Shown in pieces: positions 1 through 4,554 of a DNA stretch of 5,096 bases. The notes beneath the pieces are model-generated. The model worked only from the letters and a program-made list of their open reading frames with translations, ran no database searches and had not been told where the DNA came from. Each line of letters starts with the position of its first letter. Position 1 is the first letter of the stretch. The position numbers and the translations under genes were made by a program. This DNA is from Acidimicrobiaceae bacterium (GTDB taxonomy: Bacteria > Actinomycetota > Acidimicrobiia > Acidimicrobiales > RAAP-2), in assembly GCA_003157945.1 (NCBI GenBank), contig PMFY01000242.1:1-5096 (forward strand). Direction: 5' to 3'.

Positions 1-652
1 CCACCGGCACGCCGAGCCGCTGGATCTCTGCCCACAGCGGGTCGTAGGCGGGGTGGTGCCATGGCCGCCGGTTCACCGCGGCGGGCGCCAGGAAGATGGC
101 CTTGAAGCCGAGCTCCTCGACGCAGCGCCGGGCCTCGGCCACCGCGCCGGGGACGTCGTGCGGCGCCACCATGCCGGCGCCGAACATCCGGTCCGGGGCG
201 TGATCGCAGAAGTCCTTGAGCCAGTCGTTGTAGGCGCGGGCGATGGCAGAGGCGAAGGCGGGCTCGAGTCCGTCCGGTCCGACCGCCTCGGTCGAATCGA
301 GGCCGAGGACGAACAGCCCGCGCGACGGAAAGAGGACCGCGAGGTCGAGTCCCTCGCGGTCCATGGCGGCCAGCTGTGACGCCGCGTCCCACCCGCTCGC
401 CTCGGCGGCGGCGTACACGCTCTCGTGTTCCGGTCGCCAGCCACGCCTCGGTGCGTCGATCGGCTGCGGCTTCACGGCGCCCAACCGCAGGAGCGTGTGG
501 TTCTTCACCCGCACACGCATGTCGCGGGTGATGTCGGTCAGGCCCTTCGGCGCCGCGTGCCGGTACTCCGGCGCGATGTAGCGCTCCCAGAGGTCCGGTG
601 GCTCCATGATGTGGAGGTCACTGTCCGCGATGACGTGATCCCTGATCGCCAT
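1..652 (-). CDS. Amidohydrolase-2 family metal-dependent hydrolase/decarboxylase, N-terminal part (cut by left window edge)
   Basis: The first 217 residues are open on the minus strand and continue past the window edge; the family is usually about 350-420 residues. The N-terminus MAIRDHVIADSDLHIMEPPD carries the D-x-D-x-H-x-x-E-P-P-D-x-W signature of the amidohydrolase_2 (PF04909) TIM-barrel superfamily (D10, D12, H14, E17). D-x-H stands where ACMSD-type members have the H-x-H metal ligands. Later blocks also fit: a DREGLDLAVLFPS strand, an AYNDWLKDFC helix, and a segment near residue 190 ending in NRRPWHHPAYDPLWAEIQRL. The family includes hydrolases, lactonases and non-oxidative decarboxylases of cytosolic catabolism; the substrate cannot be told. 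ATG at 652 was chosen over the in-frame ATG at 607 because the later start would remove the D-x-D-x-H strand. No Shine-Dalgarno precedes 652, and a TACGGT -10 box lies 6 bases upstream, suggesting a leaderless mRNA. It diverges from the MaoC gene. The family call is firm; specific function is unknown. Confidence 0.88.
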   Translation of the reverse strand, partial: MAIRDHVIADSDLHIMEPPDLWERYIAPEYRHAAPKGLTDITRDMRVRVKNHTLLRLGAVKPQPIDAPRRGWRPEHESVYAAAEASGWDAASQLAAMDREGLDLAVLFPSRGLFVLGLDSTEAVGPDGLEPAFASAIARAYNDWLKDFCDHAPDRMFGAGMVAPHDVPGAVAEARRCVEELGFKAIFLAPAAVNRRPWHHPAYDPLWAEIQRLGVPV

Positions 653-670
653 GTGGTTACCGTAACGGAG
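653..670. promoter_or_regulatory. Palindromic bidirectional promoter candidate with leaderless starts on both sides
   Basis: The 18 bases between the divergent start codons contain the perfect inverted repeat GTTACCGTAAC (656-666). On the plus strand it contains TACCGT (658-663), a TANNNT -10 match ending 7 bases before ATG 671. On the minus strand it contains TACGGT (664-659), ending 6 bases before ATG 652. Neither start has a Shine-Dalgarno at useful spacing; the GGAG at 667-670 abuts ATG 671. This geometry is what actinobacterial leaderless transcripts show. I see no convincing -35 on either side. The same palindrome could instead, or also, be an operator. The sequence is directly seen; promoter activity is inferred. 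Confidence 0.55.
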
Positions 671-1615
671 ATGGGCGTCGAATCCCGGGGAACCAGAGTC
701 GGGGCCGTCGTTCCGGCCTACGTGCGCACGACCGGGCTGCAGAACTGGAACCGCTACGCGGCCGTGAACGACGAGTTCATCGACATCCACATGGACGACG
801 AGTCAGCCCGGGCGGTCGGCATGCCCGGTGTGTTCGGGATGGGCAATCTCCGGATCGCCTACCTCCACAACATGCTGCACGACTGGGTCGGTGACACGGG
901 CGACATCGCCGAGTTCCGCTGCGAGTTCCGGGGCACCAACCTGAAGGGCGATATCCTCACGGGGCACGGCACCGTCACGGGCGTGGCGGATCGGCTCGTA
1001 TCCCTCGACCTCGGTGTGACCAACCAGGACGGAGCGGAGACCACGCCGGCGACCGCCACGGTCGTGCGCTTCGAGGACGGCCGGGCCGAGATGCCCGAGG
1101 AACCCCAGCCGTCGGCACCCAGTGGTGGGGCGTCGCCCGGTACGTTCCTGACGCAGGAGACCATCGACAGGATCGGTCGCACGCTGGCGCCGGTCGCGGC
1201 GCCCGCCGTCGGCGTCAACGACATCGCCCGTTGGGCGACGGCGACCTACTGGCCCGTGCGCCCGCCGGCGGCCTACGTCGACGCCGATGCGGCGGCCTCG
1301 ACGCCGTGGGAGGGCATCGTCGCCCCGCGGGACTTCGACCCGTTCGCCTGGATGCCGGACCGGCCGTGGAGTGGCGACTGGCTCCTCGGCATGGGGATCG
1401 AGCCGGGCCGGCGGGTGCTGAACGGCGGCCAGTGGAACCGCTATGCGGCGCCGATCCGGCCGGGTGACGTGATCTCGGTGGTCCGGCGCTTCGTCGATGT
1501 CGTCGAGCGCGAGACGAAGCGCGGTCCGATGGTGTTCTTCACCAGTGAGTTCCGTTGGACCAACCAGGACGGTGCGCTCGTCCGCCTCGCGGAGCAGACC
1601 ACCATCTACTACTGA
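671..1615 (+). CDS. Two-hotdog MaoC / FAS1-like dehydratase (probable enoyl-CoA hydratase)
   Basis: 314 residues. The N-terminal hotdog (about 12-135) has a MaoC/R-hydratase-like segment, RYAAVNDEFIDIHMDDESA, followed by a GMPGVFGMGNLR block. D34 and H40 are the candidate catalytic pair, one residue further apart than in the usual D-x4-H. A Pro/Ser/Gly-rich linker (about 141-158) leads to a second hotdog (about 160-314) resembling the MaoC N-terminal / FAS1-like dehydratase domain (PF13452): DIARWATATYWPVRPP, then WEGIVAPRDFDPFAW, then PIRPGD. It lacks an evident D/H pair. Both halves end in a TNQDG turn. Such proteins hydrate trans-2-enoyl-CoA to the (R)-3-hydroxyacyl-CoA in the cytosol. That suits the neighbouring acyl-CoA synthetase and the thiolase-fold/DUF35 pair, which would use the product. 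ATG 671 is preferred over the in-frame GTG at 653 because a TACCGT box lies 7 bases before it; the GTG would abut the divergent start. The true start is uncertain by 6 codons. It converges on the CMD-family gene with a 5-base gap. Confidence 0.85.
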   Translation: MGVESRGTRVGAVVPAYVRTTGLQNWNRYAAVNDEFIDIHMDDESARAVGMPGVFGMGNLRIAYLHNMLHDWVGDTGDIAEFRCEFRGTNLKGDILTGHGTVTGVADRLVSLDLGVTNQDGAETTPATATVVRFEDGRAEMPEEPQPSAPSGGASPGTFLTQETIDRIGRTLAPVAAPAVGVNDIARWATATYWPVRPPAAYVDADAAASTPWEGIVAPRDFDPFAWMPDRPWSGDWLLGMGIEPGRRVLNGGQWNRYAAPIRPGDVISVVRRFVDVVERETKRGPMVFFTSEFRWTNQDGALVRLAEQTTIYY

Positions 1616-1620
1616 GGCCG

Positions 1621-1995
1621 TCACACCGTGATGCCGAAGACCTCGGCGGCGACGGTGAGGGCGTCGTTGGCGGCCGGCACTCCGGCGTAGACGGCGACCT
1701 GCATCAGTACCTCGACCAGCTCCTCCTGCGGGATGCCGAGGTTACGGGCGCCGGCGAGGTGGCCGCGCAGCTCGCCGGTGCGGCCGAGGGCGGCGAGCAT
1801 GGCGACGGTGATGAGGCTGCGGTCGCGCAGGGGCAGCGCGTCGCGCGACCAGATCTTGCCGAACGCGGTCTCGGCCACCCAGGCGTAGAAGTCCGGGGCC
1901 AGCTTGGCGGCCGGTCGGGGGGTGCCGCCGCTGGCCATCTGCGGCCACAGCGTCGCCTGGATCTCGCGACCGGTGTTCAGGTCCTCGTCAGTCAT
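1621..1995 (-). CDS. Carboxymuconolactone decarboxylase (CMD) family protein
   Basis: 124 residues, the normal size for a single-domain PcaC-like protein (PF02627). The core is the stretch LRDRSLITVAMLAALGRTGE (residues 56-75), then LRGHLAGARNLGIPQEEL, then VLMQVAVYAGVPAANDAL. E75 and H79 sit at the E-x3-H position seen in PcaC-type members. The protein has no cysteine, so an AhpD-type CxxC peroxidase/disulfide role is excluded. The family includes 4-carboxymuconolactone decarboxylase of the protocatechuate branch, but no other pca gene is in the window, so the exact reaction is unassigned. A role on a 3-oxo or lactone intermediate is inference only. ATG 1995 follows the thiolase-fold stop by 1 base, and AGGGGG (2005-2010) is spaced 9 bases upstream, so translation is probably coupled. 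It is the last gene of the leftward operon as seen here. Confidence 0.87.
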   Translation of the reverse strand: MTDEDLNTGREIQATLWPQMASGGTPRPAAKLAPDFYAWVAETAFGKIWSRDALPLRDRSLITVAMLAALGRTGELRGHLAGARNLGIPQEELVEVLMQVAVYAGVPAANDALTVAAEVFGITV

Positions 1996-1996
1996 G

Positions 1997-3169
1997 TCAG
2001 TCGACCCCCTCGAAGATGTTGACCGTGCAGACGCTTCCGCCACCGACGCAGTGGGCGAGTCCGAACCGGGCGCCCTCGACCTGACGGGCGCCGGCCTCCC
2101 GTCGGAGCTGGAGTGCGAGCTCGTGGACCATCGCCACCCCGGTCGGACCACCGGGGTGGCCGCGGGCGATCAGGCCGCCGTCGGTGTTGAACGGGATCCT
2201 CCCACCCAGCGCGGTCTCGCCGCCCGCCACGAGCTTGTCGCCCTGGCCCGGCTCGCAGAAGCCGAGCAGCTCGTAGTACTCGAGCTCCTCGTTGGCGAAG
2301 GCGTCGTGGCACAGCGCGAGCGAGATGTCGTCGGGGCCCACACCGGCTGCGTCGTAGGCCTCCTGCCCGGTGGTCCGGGTCATCGTGGGTGGGCCGACCA
2401 CGGGCCCGAGGAAGGCGTGGCCGGGCGAGTAGGCCTCGCTCTGCGCGGCCGACGACAGGCAGCGGACGAGCCGCCGGTCGGGGAAGCGCCGACGGACGAA
2501 GTCCTCACCCGCCACGATGACGGCGGCGGCGCCGTCATCGGCGGGGCAGCACATCATCGCGGTGAGCGGCTCGGCGATCATCCGCGACGCCATGACCTCC
2601 TCGACGGTCACGGCGTGGTCGGGTTGCCGGTGGGCCAGCGGGTTGAGGGCGCCGTGGTTCCAGTTCTTGGCGGCGATGGCCGCGAAGGTCTCGGGTGCGG
2701 TGCCGTAGTCGTGCATGCGCCGTTGCGCCCACAGGGCGAAGAAGGCGGCCGGCAGGATCGACGCGTCGAGCTGGTCACGCCCCGCCCCGCGGCTCATGCT
2801 GCCCGAGGTGGACCCTCGCCCGGCCACGTCGGTCATCTTGTCGAAGGTGAGCGCCATGGCGACCTCGGCCCGACCGGAGGAGACGGCCCACGCCGCCTCC
2901 CGGAACGCGAACAGGCCGGTGGCCGACGCGTTCTCGATGTGGGTCACCGGCAGGCCGGTCAGGCCGAGCTCCTTGACGGCCTTGACGCCCACCTGGTGCT
3001 GCAGTCCGAGGTAGCCGACGAACACCTCGTCGATGTCGGCCAGGGTCAGGCCGGCGTCGTGGAGCGCCAGCAGACCGGCATCGCGCGCCAGTTCGACGGC
3101 CGGCACGTCGCGGTACATGCCGAAGCGCAGCTGACCCACGCCGGCGATCGCGGTGCCCTCGAACCTCAC
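1997..3169 (-). CDS. Thiolase-fold lipid-transfer protein, probable Ltp2-like aldolase lacking the nucleophilic cysteine
   Basis: 390 residues, the length of SCP2-type thiolase/Ltp proteins. Thiolase landmarks are in order: HIENASATG (78-85), ALTFDKM (106-112), CHDAFANEELEYYELLGF (287-304, with H288), a GGRIPFNTDGGL block (322-333), GHPGGPTG (337-344, with H338) and HCVGGGS (373-379, with C374). Human SCPx has NNNCATG at the first position; here residue 82 is Ser, so the acyl-accepting nucleophile is missing while both His and the C-terminal Cys remain. Thiolysis is therefore unlikely. Loss of this Cys together with an adjacent DUF35 gene matches Ltp2, which with the DUF35 domain of ChsH2 performs retro-aldol cleavage of a 3-hydroxyacyl-CoA in sterol side-chain breakdown. 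The GTG start overlaps the DUF35 stop by 4 bases, with GGGGG (3177-3181) 7 bases upstream. The fold is certain; aldolase activity and substrate are inferred. A non-catalytic or condensing role is possible. Confidence 0.87.
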   Translation of the reverse strand: MRFEGTAIAGVGQLRFGMYRDVPAVELARDAGLLALHDAGLTLADIDEVFVGYLGLQHQVGVKAVKELGLTGLPVTHIENASATGLFAFREAAWAVSSGRAEVAMALTFDKMTDVAGRGSTSGSMSRGAGRDQLDASILPAAFFALWAQRRMHDYGTAPETFAAIAAKNWNHGALNPLAHRQPDHAVTVEEVMASRMIAEPLTAMMCCPADDGAAAVIVAGEDFVRRRFPDRRLVRCLSSAAQSEAYSPGHAFLGPVVGPPTMTRTTGQEAYDAAGVGPDDISLALCHDAFANEELEYYELLGFCEPGQGDKLVAGGETALGGRIPFNTDGGLIARGHPGGPTGVAMVHELALQLRREAGARQVEGARFGLAHCVGGGSVCTVNIFEGVD

Positions 3170-3585
3170 CGGTCCGCCCCCACGGGCGTGAACCGGTAGA
3201 TCACCACGTCGTTCCCGTCGGCGTCCTGGCGCAGCGTCTCCAGGCCGAGCTCGAGCTGCATGCCGATCGAGAAATCGCCCGGCGCACCCATGAGGATCGC
3301 CTGGACGCGCGGCCCCTCGGCGAGGTCGACCTGGCCGACCGCGTACTCGCTCACCTCGGCGTCGGTCTTGGCGAACAGCGGGACGTGAACCCACGTCCAC
3401 GTGTAGAGCGTGCCGCTCGTGCTCAGCAGCACGTCGTCGGTCCCCTCGTGCAGGCACTTCGCACACACGAGCCGGCGTGGGTAGAACACCTCGTCGCACG
3501 CCGGGCACCGGCTTCCGCGGAGCCGGACCGGTGCGTCGTCGCCGTCGGTGACCTCGAAGTAGTCGGCGATCGGGACGCGGGCCAC
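3166..3585 (-). CDS. DUF35-type zinc-ribbon/OB-fold protein, partner of the thiolase-fold protein
   Basis: 139 residues, typical for a stand-alone DUF35 (ChsH2 C-terminal/OB) protein. The N-terminal rubredoxin-like zinc ribbon has C27-P-A-C30 and C41-A-K-C44, with the family spacing and the F-Y-P-R motif between the pairs. The OB-fold half follows: LYTWTWVHV (about 60-68), YAVGQVDLAEGPRVQAIL (81-98) and a GMQLELGLE strand. These proteins are known to dock on thiolase-fold Ltp proteins and are needed for activity in the Ltp2-ChsH2 aldolase; other members accompany HMG-CoA synthase-like or acetone carboxylase-type enzymes. Here the stop overlaps the thiolase-fold start by 4 bases, favouring equimolar synthesis and complex formation. 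The start is GTG at 3585, overlapping the upstream TAG by 1 base, with a strong GAGGAGG (3590-3596) only 4 bases away. In mycobacterial ChsH2 this domain is fused to a MaoC domain; here it is free-standing and the MaoC protein is separate. Confidence 0.9.
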   Translation of the reverse strand: MARVPIADYFEVTDGDDAPVRLRGSRCPACDEVFYPRRLVCAKCLHEGTDDVLLSTSGTLYTWTWVHVPLFAKTDAEVSEYAVGQVDLAEGPRVQAILMGAPGDFSIGMQLELGLETLRQDADGNDVVIYRFTPVGADR

Positions 3586-4478
3586 TACGCCTCCTCGTCC
3601 TTCGGGGTGATGGTGAGCTCGATGCCGCTGCGCGCCTCGGCCTCCAGCACGAGGTCGCTCCAGTCATGGTCGCCCAGGCCCCGTGCGACGGCGTCGCTCA
3701 GGAAGGCGAGCGTCGCTCCGGCGACCGGTGTCGGCACGCCCTGCGCCGTCCCCAGCTCGCCGATCAGGCGGGCATCCTTGGCCGCGAGCCGCAACGAGAA
3801 CTCCGTCGGCCGGCCCCGGGTGTTGATCCCTTCGATGCCGCGATCGAGGAAGTAATTCGACGGACCGCTGAGCTTCACGATCTCGGTGGCGGTGCGGACG
3901 TCGATGCCCGCCCTGACGGCGAGCGACACGGCCTCGAACGCCGCGATCGCCCCGCTGAACGCCAGCAGGCTGTTGGCCAGCTTCATGGTGGTGCCGGCGC
4001 CGACCGGGCCGAGGTGGAAGGTCGCCCGCCCCAGCGAGTCGAGCAGCGGCAGCACGGTGGCGACGGCGTCGTCCTCGCCCCCCACCATGAAGACCAGCCT
4101 GCGGTTGACGGCGCCGACGTGCCCACCGGTGAGGGGCGCCTCGACGAACCGGTGGCCGCTCCCGGCCAGCTGCTCGGCGATGGCCTGGTTGCTCTCCGGC
4201 AGGGTGGTCGACAGGTCGCACAGGACGGCACCGGCCGGCGCGGCGGCCGCCCACTCGGCCGCCACCGATGCGACGGTGCCCGGATCCGGCAGGGAGGTGA
4301 AGGTCACGTCGCTGTCGGTGGCGACGTCGGTGACCGAGCTACCCCGGGCGGCGCCTTCGACCGATGCCACACGCCCGGGGTCGAGGTCGAACACGGTGAC
4401 CCGGTGCCCGTCGGCGACGAGGTTGCGCGCGATGGCACCGCCGATGTTGCCCAGACCGATGACGCCGACCCCGCTCAT
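3585..4478 (-). CDS. NAD(P)-dependent beta-hydroxyacid dehydrogenase (3-hydroxyisobutyrate dehydrogenase-like)
   Basis: 297 residues, normal for the family. The Rossmann N-terminus has GVIGLGNIGGAIARNL (G8, G10, G13), and beta-2 ends in VFDLD, where D31 suggests NAD over NADP. The substrate-binding block CDLSTTLPESNQAI (87-100), the EAPLTGGHVGAV block (113-124, the usual APVSGG position), the catalytic-lysine helix GAGTTMKLANSLL (160-172; K166, N169) and K234-D235 are all present. The family oxidises 3-hydroxy acids to semialdehydes or 3-oxo acids (3-hydroxyisobutyrate, tartronate semialdehyde, 6-phosphogluconate) in the cytosol. Its place as first gene of the operon suggests it acts on a hydroxy-acid fragment of the pathway; the substrate is unknown. 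ATG 4478 is supported by AGGGAG (4488-4493) 9 bases upstream. An in-frame start at 4511 would add an 11-residue, Arg-rich, unconserved extension and was rejected. The catalytic set looks intact. Confidence 0.9.
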   Translation of the reverse strand: MSGVGVIGLGNIGGAIARNLVADGHRVTVFDLDPGRVASVEGAARGSSVTDVATDSDVTFTSLPDPGTVASVAAEWAAAAPAGAVLCDLSTTLPESNQAIAEQLAGSGHRFVEAPLTGGHVGAVNRRLVFMVGGEDDAVATVLPLLDSLGRATFHLGPVGAGTTMKLANSLLAFSGAIAAFEAVSLAVRAGIDVRTATEIVKLSGPSNYFLDRGIEGINTRGRPTEFSLRLAAKDARLIGELGTAQGVPTPVAGATLAFLSDAVARGLGDHDWSDLVLEAEARSGIELTITPKDEEA

Positions 4479-4523
4479 CGACCGGTGCTCCCTGGTGCCG
4501 CCCACCCGCACATGCCCGCCATC
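4479..4523 (-). promoter_or_regulatory. Leader of the leftward operon with Shine-Dalgarno AGGGAG
   Basis: This is the upstream side of the dehydrogenase start. AGGGAG (4488-4493, minus strand) is spaced 9 bases from ATG 4478 and decides that start. No clear TANNNT is present on this strand; the closest is AAGGAT at 4526-4521, which matches only the second and last -10 positions, so the operon promoter is not located with confidence. The operon head therefore appears to use an ordinary leader, unlike the three leaderless-looking starts elsewhere in the window. Confidence 0.45.
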
Positions 4524-4534
4524 CTTACCGAAAG
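4524..4534. promoter_or_regulatory. Near-palindrome CTTACCGAAAG, operator candidate in the divergent gap
   Basis: This 11-base element has arms CTTAC/GAAAG (4 of 5 pairs) around a central C. It shares TTACCG-x-AA with the perfect palindrome at 656-666 (TTACCGTAA versus TTACCGAAA). It lies just upstream of the -10 candidate of the acyl-CoA synthetase gene and about 46 bases upstream of the dehydrogenase start, where a repressor could control both divergent genes. The resemblance may be chance in two AT-richer intergenic spots; no regulator gene is in the window. Confidence 0.3.
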
Positions 4535-4540
4535 TGGCAC

Positions 4541-4554
4541 TACCATGCGCCGCG
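4541..4554 (+). promoter_or_regulatory. Leaderless -10 promoter candidate for the acyl-CoA synthetase gene
   Basis: TACCAT (4541-4546) matches the TANNNT -10 form and ends 8 bases before ATG 4555. The intervening bases GCGCCGCG hold no purine-rich ribosome-binding site, so transcription starting at or near the ATG is the simplest reading. No good -35 is seen. A short inverted repeat, AGTGGCACT (4533-4541), overlaps its left end. Confidence 0.4.

Noticed and set aside
425..670. Extension of the MaoC gene upstream to 425
   Set aside because: The extra 82 codons lie antisense to the conserved N-terminus of the amidohydrolase and show no dehydratase similarity; the hotdog domain begins after 671.
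746..1449. Near-identical 17-mers TGGAACCGCTACGCGGC (746-762) and TGGAACCGCTATGCGGC (1433-1449), and an identical 15-mer GACCAACCAGGACGG (1018 and 1558), inside the MaoC gene
   Set aside because: The first pair encodes WNRYA at non-equivalent places in the two hotdogs, so it looks like chance plus codon bias. The second encodes the TNQDG turn common to hotdog domains, so it is explained by protein homology and is not a DNA repeat element.
803..1624. A 273-codon minus-strand open frame opposite the MaoC gene
   Set aside because: The translation is Arg/Asp/Gly-rich with no family motif, while the plus strand encodes a convincing two-hotdog protein.
1616..1650. Terminator between the convergent MaoC and CMD genes
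   Set aside because: The gap is only 5 bases. The nearest stem, GCCGA/TCGGC at about 1633-1647, is short, lies in coding sequence and has no T-tract.
1997..3169. Calling the thiolase-fold gene an acetyl-CoA acetyltransferase
   Set aside because: The nucleophilic Cys is replaced by Ser and a DUF35 partner gene is adjacent, so degradative or biosynthetic thiolase activity is not supported.
1904..3199. A 431-codon open frame on the plus strand opposite the thiolase-fold gene
   Set aside because: It mirrors a clear thiolase on the other strand, its translation is low-complexity (Gly/Arg/Val/His-rich) with no recognisable domain, and long antisense frames are expected at this GC content.
4535..4550. 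Sigma-54-like TGGCAC element before the synthetase
   Set aside because: The spacing from GG to the downstream GC is one base short of the -24/-12 form and the TTGC box is not matched; actinobacteria generally lack sigma-54.
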